Source: Burkholderia sp. SRS-W-2-2016 (GTDB taxonomy: Bacteria > Pseudomonadota > Gammaproteobacteria > Burkholderiales > Burkholderiaceae). Taken from it: 64,000 bases of DNA. The notes under the pieces are model-generated. The model ran no database searches. It saw nothing but the letters and a program-made list of their open reading frames with translations, and was not told the origin of the DNA. The stretch covers positions 90,514-154,513 of the forward strand of contig NZ_MSDV01000071.1 of NCBI RefSeq assembly GCF_001931485.1, written 5' to 3'. The position numbers and the translations under genes are program-made. Shown one piece after another: positions 43,633 through 52,327 of the stretch. How positions within the stretch are numbered: position 1 is the stretch's first letter; each line of letters begins with the position of its first letter.

Positions 43633-46600
43633 TCATGCCTTCGTATCCGGTTGTCCCGGCCCGGCGTCGCGGTTCCAGCGCAGCCCCGCGGACCATCTGA
43701 CCAGCCGCGCGCGCAGGCGGTCGAGGTACAGGTAAATCACCGGCGTCGTGTAGAGCGTGAACAGCTGGCTCAGGATCAGCCCGCCCATCACGGTGATCCC
43801 GAGCGGCTCGCGCAGCGAACCGCCCTGGCCGATGCCGAGCGCGAGCGGCACCGCGCCGAGCACCGCCGCGAACGTCGTCATCATGATCGGCCGCAGCCGG
43901 ATCAGCGCGGCTTCGTGAATCGCGTCCCGCGCCGGCATCCGCTGCTCGCGCTGCAACTGGATCGCGACGTCGACCATCATGATGCCGTTCTTCTTCACGA
44001 TGCCGATCAGCAGAATCATCCCGATCAACGCGATCACCGAGAACGGCGTGCCGAAGATCAGCAGCGCGAGCGTCGCGCCGATGAACGCGGACGGCAGTGT
44101 CGACAGAATCGTCAGCGGATGAATCGAGCTTTCGTACAGCACCCCGAGCACGATATAGACGACGCCGAGCGCGGCGAGAATCAGCAGCGGCACGGTGCCC
44201 ATCGATTGCGAGAAGGCCGCCGCCGCGCCCGCGAACGAGCCGTGGATGCTCGCCGGCATGCCGAGCTCGCGGATCGTGTCGTCGATCGTTTTGCCGGCCT
44301 GGCTCAGCGTGCCGCCGGCCGGCAGGTTGAACGAGATCGTCGCGGCAACGAGGCCGCTCTGATGGTTCACCTGGGTCGCCGTGTGGCTGTTCGAGTACGA
44401 CGCCAGCACCGACAGCGGCACCATCGTTTCGGCCGCCGTACTATCCGCGCTGCCGGTCGAGCTGCCGCCCTTGCTGTTGGCGATCGCGTTGTTGGTCGCG
44501 TTCGACTGCGCATTGGCGTTGCGCGAGTTGGTGTTCGCCTTCGTGCTCGCGGTCGAACCGGTTGCGCCCGACACCGTGCCGCCCGGCATCTGCGTCGCCG
44601 CGGTGCCGGTCGGGTTGCCCGACGCGGTGCTCAGATAAATCTGGTTGAGCGCCTGCGGATACTGCCAGTACTCGGGCGCGAGCTCCATCACGACGAAGTA
44701 CTGATTCAGCGGGTTATAGATCGTCGACACGGTGCGCTGGCCGAACGCGTCGTACAGCACGTTGTCGATCTGGTTCGGCGCGAAGCCGTAGCGCGCGGCC
44801 GTCGCGCGATTGATCTTCACGTAGGTCTGCAAACCGTTCTGTTCCAGATCCGAATTCACGTCGAGCAACTGGCCATGCTGCTTCGACAGCGCGGCGACCA
44901 GCTTCGGCGTCCATTTGAACAGCGCGGCCGCATCGTCGCTGGTCAGCGTGTACTGGTACTCGGCCGCCGACTGCCGCCCGCCGATCCGCAAATCCTGCTG
45001 CGCCTGCAGAAAAAGCCGCGCGCCCGATACCTCGTCGAGCTGCGGCCGCAGCCGGTTGACGACTTCGGTGGCGGTTGCGTGGCGCTCGTCGAGCGGCTTG
45101 AGTTCGATAAACACGCTCGCGGTATTGAGCGCGCGGCCGCCGGTAAAGCCCGCGACCGACTGCACCGCCGGATCGCGTTGCACGATCGCCTGCAATTGCG
45201 CGAGCTTCTTTTGCATCGCCGGAAACGAGATGCTCTGGTCGGCGATGATCTGGCCGATCAGAATGCCGGTGTCCTGCTCCGGGAAGAAGGTGGCCGGCAC
45301 CAGCTTCAGCAGGAACACATTGCCGATCAGCAGCGCGAACAGCAGCACGATCACCGCCAGCGAATGATCGAGCACCGCGGTCAGCGAACGCGCGTACATG
45401 TCCTTGAAGCGGTCGAACTGATGCTCGACCCAGCGCACCCACCGCGCCTTCGAATGGCCCGCATTGTTGCGGCTCAGCAGATACGCGCACATCACCGGCG
45501 TGACCGTCAGCGAGATCACCAGCGAGATCATGATCGCGATGGAAAGCGTGATCGCGAACTCATGAAACAGCAGACCGAGGATTCCGGGCATCAGGATGAT
45601 CGGCAGAAACACCGCGATCAGCGACAGGCTCATCGAGATCACCGTGAAGCCCACTTCTCCCGCACCCTTGATCGCGGCCTCCTTCGGGCTCAACCCCAAT
45701 TCGATGTGACGCACGACGTTTTCCAGCACCACCACCGCGTCGTCGACCACGAAGCCGGTGCCGATCGTCAGCGCCATCAGCGACAGATTGTCGATGCTAT
45801 AGCCGAGCAGATACATCGGCCCGAAGCTGCCGACGATCGACAACGGCAGCGCGACCGCCGGCACCAGCGTCGCGCTCGGCGACTGCAAAAAAATGAACAC
45901 GACGCCGACCACCAGCAGCACCGCGATGAACAGCGTGCGCTCGGTATCGCCGACCGACGCGCGCACCGACTCCGAGCGGTCGATCGCAACGCCCACATGA
46001 ATCGTGCTCGGCAGCGTCGCCTCGATCGCCGGCAGCACGTTGCGAATCTGCGCGACGGTGCTGACCACGTTGCTGCCCGGCGTCGGATAAACGATCACCA
46101 GAATCGCCGATTTGCCGTTGAACAACCCCGCATTACGGATGTTTTCGTTCGAGTCGCGCACCTCGGCGACATCGCGCAACTGCACCGGCGCGCCGTCGCG
46201 ATACGCGATCACCAGATCGCGATACGGCGCCGCGTGGGTGATCTGATCGTTCGACGTGACCACGAAGCGCTGCTCTCCCACATCCAGATGGCCCTTCGCG
46301 CTGTTCGCGTTGGCCGCGCCGATCGCCGCGCGCACGTCTTCGAGGCCGATCCCGTAGCTGTTCAGCTTGCCCGGCTGCAACTCGACCCGCACACTCGGCA
46401 GCGCGCCGCCGCCCAGCGTGATCTGGCCGACGCCCTTCACCTGCGACAACTGCTGCTGGATCACCGAATCGGCGGAGTCGTACAGCTGCGCTTTGGTCAG
46501 CGTGTCGGAAGTCAGCGACAGCACCATGATCGGCGCGTCGGCCGGGTTGTACTGGCGATAGCTAGGATTACTGCGCAGTGTGGTCGGCAAATCGGCGCGC

Positions 46601-46944
46601 GCGGCCTGGATCGCCGCCTCGACATCGCGCGCGGCGCCGTTGATGTCGCGATTGATGCCGAACAGCACGACGACCAGCGACGAGCCCACGCTGTTGATCG
46701 AAGTCAGCTCCTGCACGTCGGCGATCGTGCCGAGCCGCCGTTCGAGCGGCTCGGCCACCGTCGCCGCCATGATCTCCGGGCTCGCGCCGGCCATGTTCGC
46801 CTGCACGACGATCACCGGAAACGCGATGTTCGGCAGCGGCGCGACCGGCATGCGGAAATACGCGAGCGTGCCGGAGATCAGGATCGCGATGGCCAGCAGC
46901 GTGGTCGCGACCGGCCGCCGGATGAAGAGCGCCGGGATGTTCAC
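43633..46944 (-). CDS. RND efflux pump subunit, MdtC-like, with low-complexity insert
   Basis: A 1103-residue inner-membrane RND transporter of the heavy-metal-unrelated, MdtB/MdtC multidrug type. It has MNIPALFIRRPVATTLLAIAIL with the twelve expected helices and the proton-relay block GFVVDDAVVVLENV. Family members are about 1025-1040 residues. Here about 60 extra residues of Ser/Thr/Asn/Ala-rich sequence (TKANTNSRNANAQSNATNNA and beyond) sit in the second periplasmic docking region near residues 780-850. The GTG start overlaps the stop of the upstream RND gene in GTGA. It partners with the MdtB-like protein. Confidence 0.88.
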   Translation of the reverse strand: MNIPALFIRRPVATTLLAIAILISGTLAYFRMPVAPLPNIAFPVIVVQANMAGASPEIMAATVAEPLERRLGTIADVQELTSINSVGSSLVVVLFGINRDINGAARDVEAAIQAARADLPTTLRSNPSYRQYNPADAPIMVLSLTSDTLTKAQLYDSADSVIQQQLSQVKGVGQITLGGGALPSVRVELQPGKLNSYGIGLEDVRAAIGAANANSAKGHLDVGEQRFVVTSNDQITHAAPYRDLVIAYRDGAPVQLRDVAEVRDSNENIRNAGLFNGKSAILVIVYPTPGSNVVSTVAQIRNVLPAIEATLPSTIHVGVAIDRSESVRASVGDTERTLFIAVLLVVGVVFIFLQSPSATLVPAVALPLSIVGSFGPMYLLGYSIDNLSLMALTIGTGFVVDDAVVVLENVVRHIELGLSPKEAAIKGAGEVGFTVISMSLSLIAVFLPIILMPGILGLLFHEFAITLSIAIMISLVISLTVTPVMCAYLLSRNNAGHSKARWVRWVEHQFDRFKDMYARSLTAVLDHSLAVIVLLFALLIGNVFLLKLVPATFFPEQDTGILIGQIIADQSISFPAMQKKLAQLQAIVQRDPAVQSVAGFTGGRALNTASVFIELKPLDERHATATEVVNRLRPQLDEVSGARLFLQAQQDLRIGGRQSAAEYQYTLTSDDAAALFKWTPKLVAALSKQHGQLLDVNSDLEQNGLQTYVKINRATAARYGFAPNQIDNVLYDAFGQRTVSTIYNPLNQYFVVMELAPEYWQYPQALNQIYLSTASGNPTGTAATQMPGGTVSGATGSTASTKANTNSRNANAQSNATNNAIANSKGGSSTGSADSTAAETMVPLSVLASYSNSHTATQVNHQSGLVAATISFNLPAGGTLSQAGKTIDDTIRELGMPASIHGSFAGAAAAFSQSMGTVPLLILAALGVVYIVLGVLYESSIHPLTILSTLPSAFIGATLALLIFGTPFSVIALIGMILLIGIVKKNGIMMVDVAIQLQREQRMPARDAIHEAALIRLRPIMMTTFAAVLGAVPLALGIGQGGSLREPLGITVMGGLILSQLFTLYTTPVIYLYLDRLRARLVRWSAGLRWNRDAGPGQPDTKA

Positions 46945-49900
46945 CGCGCGCCCTCCGGGTTGTCGTCATTGCCGCCGTCATTGCCGCCGCTGCCCTCGCT
47001 GCCCTCGCTGCCCGCGTTGCGCTGCGCGCGCCAGCGGTTCACGCGCGCGGCCATCCGGTCGAAGTACAGATAAATCACCGGCGTCGTGAAGAGCGTCAGC
47101 ATCTGGCTCAGCGTCAGACCGCCGATGATCGCCAGACCCAGCGGCCGGCGCAGTTCGGAGCCCGTGCCGGTGCCGAGCAGCATCGGCAGCGCGCCGAGCA
47201 TTGCCGCGAGCGTGGTCATCAGGATCGGCCGGAAGCGCAGCAGCGACGCCTCGAAGATCGCGTCACGCGGCGACTTGCCGTGGTTGCGTTCGGCGTCGAG
47301 CGCGAAGTCGACCATCATGATCGCGTTCTTCTTGACGATGCCGATCAGCAGCACGATGCCGATGATGCCGATCACGTCGAGGTCCATCCCCGCGAGCATC
47401 AGCGAGAGCAGCGCGCCGATGCCGGCCGACGGCAGCGTCGACAGGATCGTGACCGGATGGATGAAGCTCTCGTACAGCACGCCGAGCACGATGTAGACGG
47501 CGACCAGCGCGGCGATCAGCAGATAGACCTCGCTGGACAGCGAATCCTCGAACGCGGCGGTCGCGCCTTGCAGCGACGACGTGATCGACGGCGGCAGATT
47601 GACCGCCTGCTCGGCCGCGTGAATCTCCCGGACCGCGGTGCTCAGCGATGCGCCCTTCGCGAGATTGAACGACACCGTCACCGACGGGAATTGCGCGAGA
47701 TGGCTGATCACCAGCGGCGCCTTTCTGATCTCGATCTTCGCGATCCCCGACAACGGCACCTGGCCGCTGCTGCTGGTCTGACTCGGCAGATACAGATTGC
47801 CGATCGACTGCACGGTCGGCATCGTCTCCGGCTTCGCGACCAGAATCACGCGGTACTGGTTCGACTGTTCGAAGATCGTCGACACGATGCGCTGGCCGAG
47901 CGCGTCGTACAGCGCGTTGTCGATCGTCGCCGGCGTGATGCCGAAGCGCGCCGCCAGTTGCCGGTTCACTTCGACGTGTACGCTGAGGCCGTCGGTATCG
48001 AGGTCGCTTTGCACGTCTTCGAGCGCGGGAATCCGCTTCAGGCGCTCGACCAGTTCCGGCACGTACTTCTGGAATGCCTGCTGGCTCGGCCCGCGCAGCA
48101 CGAAGCTGTACTGGTTCGGCGACACCGTGGTGTCGAGCGTCAGATCCTGCTCGGGCTGCATGAACAGCTTCACGCCGGGCACGTGCGCGACTTCCTGTTG
48201 CAGACGGCGGGCGATTTCCTGCGCGGAGTCGGAGCGCTTGTCGCGATCGCGCAGATTGATCAGGAAGCGGCCGTTGTTCAGCGTCGCGTTGATCCCGTCG
48301 ATGCCCACATAAGAAGTGAGCGACACCACGTCCGGGTCCTTCAGCACCGCGTCGGCGAGCGCGCTCTGCCGCTTGACCATCGCCGCATACGAAACCGAAT
48401 TGTCGGCCACGCTGATCCCTTCGATCACGCCGACGTCCTGCACCGGAAACAGCCCCTTCGGAATCACCACGTAGAGGATGCCGGTCAGCACCACGGTGAG
48501 GACCGCGACCGCGAGCGTCAGCGGCTGATGATCGAGCACCCACTCGAGGCCCCGTTTGTACGCGGCGAGCGTCTTGTCGAACAGCCCCTCGCTGATGCGT
48601 TCGAAGCGGCTCGGATGACGCTCGGCCTGCGCGCGCAGCATCCGCGCGCACAGCATCGGCACCACGGTCAGAGAAACCACCGCCGAGATCACGATCGTGA
48701 CCGCGAGCGTCACCGCGAATTCGCTGAATAGCCGGCCGATCACGCCGCCCATGAACAGCAGCGGAATCAGCACCGCGATCAGCGAAATGGTCAGCGACAG
48801 AATCGTGAAGCCGATCTGCCCCGCGCCTTCGAGCGCGGCTTCGAGCGGCGTCATCCCCTCTTCCAGATAGCGGACGATGTTCTCGATCATCACGATCGAA
48901 TCGTCGACCACAAAACCGGTCGCGATGATCAGTGCCATCAGCGACAGGTTGTCGATCGAGTAATTGAGCTGGTACATCACCGCTAAGGTGCCGATCAGGG
49001 AGACCGGCACCGACACGCTCGGAATCAGCGTGGCGGGCACATTGCGCAGGAATACGAAGATCACCGCGACCACCAGCACGATCGCGAGGATCAGTTCGAA
49101 CGCCGCATCGGCGACCGACGCGCGGATCACGCCGGTGCTGTCCGACACCACCGTCACTTTCATGCCGGCCGGCAGCGTCGCTTCGAGCTGCGGCAACTGT
49201 TTCTTGATCTGGCTGACCGTCTGGATCACGTTCGCGCCGGGCTGGCGCTGCACGTTCAGCACGATCGCCGGCTCGCCGTTGTACCAGGCGCCGCGCTCGA
49301 CGTCCTGGGCCGCCTGGCTCACGCGCGCGACGTCGCGCATGAACACCGGCGAGCCGTTCTGATACGCGATCACCGTGTCCAGGTAGTCCTTGGGGTCGGT
49401 GATCTGGTCGTTGCCGTTGATCGTGTAGTCGAGATCGGGGCCATCGAAATTGCCCTTCGGCTGACTCACGTTCACGTAGCTGAGCAGCGTGCGCAGATCG
49501 TCGATATTCAGGCCGTACGCGGCGAGCTTGTGCGGGTCCGCTTCGACGCGAATCGCCGGCACGTTGCCGCCGCTGGTCGTCACGACGCCGACGCCGGCCA
49601 CCTGCGAAATCTTCGTGCCGAGGCGATTGTTGGCGACGTCCTGCAACTGCGTGAGCGACATCGACTTCGACGTGACCGCGAGCGTCAGGATCGGCTGGTC
49701 GGCCGGATTGACCTTCGCATAGGTCGGCGGCGCGGGCAGACCGGACGGCAGATAGCTGTTCGACGCGTTGATCGCCTGCTGCACGTTCTGCTCGGCGATG
49801 TCGAGGTTCAGCGACAGATCGAATTGCAGCGTGATCACCGATGCGCCGTCCGAGCTATACGACGTCATCTGCTGCAGGCCGGGGATCTGGCCGAGCTGCA

Positions 49901-50105
49901 CTTCGAGCGGCGCGGTCACGGTGGTGGCCATCACCGTCGGGCTCGCGCCCGGGTAGAAGGTCTGCACCTGAATGGTCGGATAGTCGACGTTCGGCAGCGA
50001 CGACACCGGCAACACACGCATCGCGATCAGGCCGACCAGCACCATCGCGATCATCAGCAGCAGCGTCGCGACCGGTCGGAGAATGAACAGGCGGGAGATG
50101 TTCAT
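46941..50105 (-). CDS. RND efflux pump subunit, MdtB-like
   Basis: A 1054-residue RND inner-membrane pump. MNISRLFILRPVATLLLMIAMVLVG at the N-terminus, GFVVDDSIVMIENI (relay aspartates) in TM4, and the usual porter-domain repeats are present. It is slightly shorter than its MdtC-like partner. The ATG at 50105 follows the adaptor stop after 15 bases. A Ser/Gly-rich C-terminal tail (NAGSEGSEGSGGNDGGN) extends past the last helix. Together the two pumps form a heterotrimer, exporting amphipathic drugs or bile-salt-like compounds in known MdtABC systems. Confidence 0.88.
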   Translation of the reverse strand: MNISRLFILRPVATLLLMIAMVLVGLIAMRVLPVSSLPNVDYPTIQVQTFYPGASPTVMATTVTAPLEVQLGQIPGLQQMTSYSSDGASVITLQFDLSLNLDIAEQNVQQAINASNSYLPSGLPAPPTYAKVNPADQPILTLAVTSKSMSLTQLQDVANNRLGTKISQVAGVGVVTTSGGNVPAIRVEADPHKLAAYGLNIDDLRTLLSYVNVSQPKGNFDGPDLDYTINGNDQITDPKDYLDTVIAYQNGSPVFMRDVARVSQAAQDVERGAWYNGEPAIVLNVQRQPGANVIQTVSQIKKQLPQLEATLPAGMKVTVVSDSTGVIRASVADAAFELILAIVLVVAVIFVFLRNVPATLIPSVSVPVSLIGTLAVMYQLNYSIDNLSLMALIIATGFVVDDSIVMIENIVRYLEEGMTPLEAALEGAGQIGFTILSLTISLIAVLIPLLFMGGVIGRLFSEFAVTLAVTIVISAVVSLTVVPMLCARMLRAQAERHPSRFERISEGLFDKTLAAYKRGLEWVLDHQPLTLAVAVLTVVLTGILYVVIPKGLFPVQDVGVIEGISVADNSVSYAAMVKRQSALADAVLKDPDVVSLTSYVGIDGINATLNNGRFLINLRDRDKRSDSAQEIARRLQQEVAHVPGVKLFMQPEQDLTLDTTVSPNQYSFVLRGPSQQAFQKYVPELVERLKRIPALEDVQSDLDTDGLSVHVEVNRQLAARFGITPATIDNALYDALGQRIVSTIFEQSNQYRVILVAKPETMPTVQSIGNLYLPSQTSSSGQVPLSGIAKIEIRKAPLVISHLAQFPSVTVSFNLAKGASLSTAVREIHAAEQAVNLPPSITSSLQGATAAFEDSLSSEVYLLIAALVAVYIVLGVLYESFIHPVTILSTLPSAGIGALLSLMLAGMDLDVIGIIGIVLLIGIVKKNAIMMVDFALDAERNHGKSPRDAIFEASLLRFRPILMTTLAAMLGALPMLLGTGTGSELRRPLGLAIIGGLTLSQMLTLFTTPVIYLYFDRMAARVNRWRAQRNAGSEGSEGSGGNDGGNDDNPEGAR

Positions 50106-50120
50106 CGGCGCGGCGGTCCG

Positions 50121-51320
50121 TTACGACGACGCGGCTGCGGAGGCGGGCGCCGCTGCCGCGGGGGCCGAGGCGGGCTGCGGATGTGCCGGCTGAATCTTCG
50201 CGCCGTCGCTCAGACGGTCGGTGCCGTCGGTCACCACTTCGTTGCCGGCCGCGAGGCCCGACACGATCACCGTGTTCTTGCCGTCGCTCGGGCCGAGCTT
50301 GACCTTGTGCACGGACACCGTGCTATTCGGATTGACCAGATAGACGAAGTCGCCCGGCGCGCCGGTCTGCACCGCGGCGGTCGGCACCAGCACCGCGTTG
50401 TGCATCGTATCGACCAGCAGCTTCACGTTGACGAACTCGTTCGGGAACAGCGCTTCGTCGTCGTTCGCGAAGGTCGCGCGCAGCGTGACGGTGCCGGTCG
50501 CGGTGGCCATCTGGTTGCTGACCGCGTACAGCGTGCCGGTCGCGATCTCGCGCGCGTTGTCGCTCGAATAGGCGGTGACCGGCAGCTTCGCGCCGGTGTT
50601 CAGGCGCTGCACGATCGATGCGAGCGAGTCCTGCGGCACCGTGAACTGAACCGTGGTCGGCTTGACCGTGGTGATCACGACGATGCCGGTCGTCGACGAC
50701 GCGGTCACGTAGTTGCCCGGATCGACGAGCCGCAAGCCGACCTTGCCGGCGATCGGCGCGGTGATCCGGCAATACGCGAGGTCGAGATCGTATTGGGCGA
50801 TGTTGGCGAGATCGGCCTTGACCGCCGCCTCGTCCTGCTGCACGAGGAACTGCTGGTCCGCGAAAGTCTGCTGCGCGATCGACTTGTGCTCGTTCAACTG
50901 CGTATAGCGTTCGAGATCGGCGCGGGCCTGCGCGAGCGACGCGCGGTCTTTCGCGAGCGTCGCCTGCGCCTGCTGCTTGCTGATCTGATACTGACGCGGA
51001 TCGATCTGCGCGAGGAACTGGCCTTTCTGCACTTCCTGGCCTTCGTGATAGCCGACCTCGGTCAGGTAGCCGCTCAGTTGCGGCAGTACGGTGACGGTCG
51101 CGGTCGGCGTGACGGTGCCGAGTTCGCTGAGCATGACGGGCATCGAGCCGATCGTCGCGTGAGTGACGGTGACGACGATCGGCGCGCTCTCGTGGGTGGG
51201 CTTCTTGCGCGTCAGCAGATGAACCACGACCAGGGCGATCAGCACCAGCAGGATCAGCGCGAAGACGATGAGCCCGCGTCGGGAGCGCTTCTTCGGCGGC
51301 GGGGACACGGTTTCGCTCAT
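50121..51320 (-). CDS. RND periplasmic adaptor (MdtA-like membrane fusion protein)
   Basis: A 399-residue membrane fusion protein. An N-terminal anchor helix (RRGLIVFALILLVLIALVVVHLL) is followed by a barrel-sandwich hybrid (VLPQLSGYLTEVGYHEGQEVQKGQFLAQIDPRQY), a helical hairpin, and a beta-barrel ending in an Ala/Pro-rich tail. It links the inner RND pumps to the outer-membrane channel. It starts the four-gene operon at 51320, with CGGAGTACACC-type leader. No regulator gene is adjacent. The signal is uncleaved or a short anchor since the helix starts near residue 14. Confidence 0.88.
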   Translation of the reverse strand: MSETVSPPPKKRSRRGLIVFALILLVLIALVVVHLLTRKKPTHESAPIVVTVTHATIGSMPVMLSELGTVTPTATVTVLPQLSGYLTEVGYHEGQEVQKGQFLAQIDPRQYQISKQQAQATLAKDRASLAQARADLERYTQLNEHKSIAQQTFADQQFLVQQDEAAVKADLANIAQYDLDLAYCRITAPIAGKVGLRLVDPGNYVTASSTTGIVVITTVKPTTVQFTVPQDSLASIVQRLNTGAKLPVTAYSSDNAREIATGTLYAVSNQMATATGTVTLRATFANDDEALFPNEFVNVKLLVDTMHNAVLVPTAAVQTGAPGDFVYLVNPNSTVSVHKVKLGPSDGKNTVIVSGLAAGNEVVTDGTDRLSDGAKIQPAHPQPASAPAAAAPASAAASS

Positions 51321-52030
51321 GGTGTACTCCGGAGACAGATAGTTATGTTGATGCTCGGTTGCGGCGTCGCGCTGTGGCGGGACTGCGCAAACTTGCCATG
51401 GTTCGCGCGGGTTGTCATCAGGCGATGCTTGTCGAATTAATTGTTGGCAAAACGAAAGGTTTATAGGCGTGGGTTTATCACTGCCGGAATGGCGTCAATG
51501 TAACTGGGTTGCGGCGGGCTTGAGTTACAGGTGTGAAACATGTTGGGGGTGGGGAAAGGAGGTGGCTGGGCAACGAAATCCGAAAACGCTTATTGCTTCC
51601 GGGCGAACGTCCCTTCTACTGCGGAGCGTCTTTTGTCGAGTTAAACCGCGCGCCTTACGTAGATCGAAGCTTTAGGTTAGTTGCTAACTGTTAGGAGCTT
51701 CGTGTTCCTGTCGGTCGTGAGCATACTTCGCCAACCCCATCGTCGTAGTCATACCGAAAAGTGCTTTCACCCGGCAGCCTGAGTATCAGCCCGTAGTGAA
51801 GGAAGCTGGCTTGCCATTCAATTGACTAAAGACACTGTTAGAACCGTGAAATCCGGGCATCTCTAGGTAAGTAAGCACCCGCTGATACTTGCAGCCCGTC
51901 ACTTCGACGCAAGTCTTATGTGCGCCGGCGCACGCAACTTGAGAGATTTCGATATTTACATTTTACTCACCGTAACCTTTCATTGACTGGCGACCGGCGA
52001 CGTTTCAGCTGGGATAGACCAGGAGGGGCC
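51321..52030. other. Intergenic region at the left edge of the AT-richer island
   Basis: About 710 bases with no convincing gene. The first part should contain the promoter of the RND operon. From roughly 51.4 kb the base composition becomes more A/T-rich and stays so to 62.7 kb. No tRNA, integrase remnant or clear direct repeat was recognised here. Confidence 0.45.
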
Positions 52031-52270
52031 ATGAAAAAAACAGCTTCGTCCCAGCTTGTGATTGAACAAACTCCTTCCGGGATTCGAGTATGCGAGGACT
52101 CCGAGCGTCCACAAATTCAGAGCAGCAACTGCACGGTTGAGAGCGTCATCGGCGATGACGGTCAGTGGATTGAAGAGCCGCACTGCGTGTCGAACGGTTG
52201 CAATGGGACCTGCATGCTCAAAAAGGAGACCGATGGGCCTCGCACAAAATACTGGTGCGAATGCACGTAG
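52031..52270 (+). CDS. Small cysteine-rich protein of unknown function
   Basis: A 79-residue protein with seven cysteines: VCEDSERP, SSNCTVES, EPHCVSNGCNGTC, KYWCECT at the very C-terminus. No signal peptide is visible; the N-terminus is MKKTASSQLVIEQTPSGI. AGGAGG lies 5 bases before the ATG at 52031, so the start is firm and the longer in-frame frame to 51920 is not used. It is followed after 57 bases by a 930-residue Gly-repeat protein, also with a perfect AGGAGG, so the two are probably co-translated. I do not recognise the family. The Cys pattern could bind zinc or form disulfides. Confidence 0.65.
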   Translation: MKKTASSQLVIEQTPSGIRVCEDSERPQIQSSNCTVESVIGDDGQWIEEPHCVSNGCNGTCMLKKETDGPRTKYWCECT

Positions 52271-52327
52271 CTTCAACCGTTCGAGCCGGTGTTAGGACAA
52301 AAGCAAAAGCATCATGAGGAGGTTGCG

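Noticed and set aside
43582..47073. Very long plus-strand open frame (1163 codons) over the RND genes
   Set aside because: It is antisense to two clear RND pump genes and consists of Arg/His-rich shadow sequence with no domain.
51412..51675. Possible 87-residue gene left of the island
   Set aside because: No ribosome binding site, and Trp/Cys/Arg-rich random-looking sequence.
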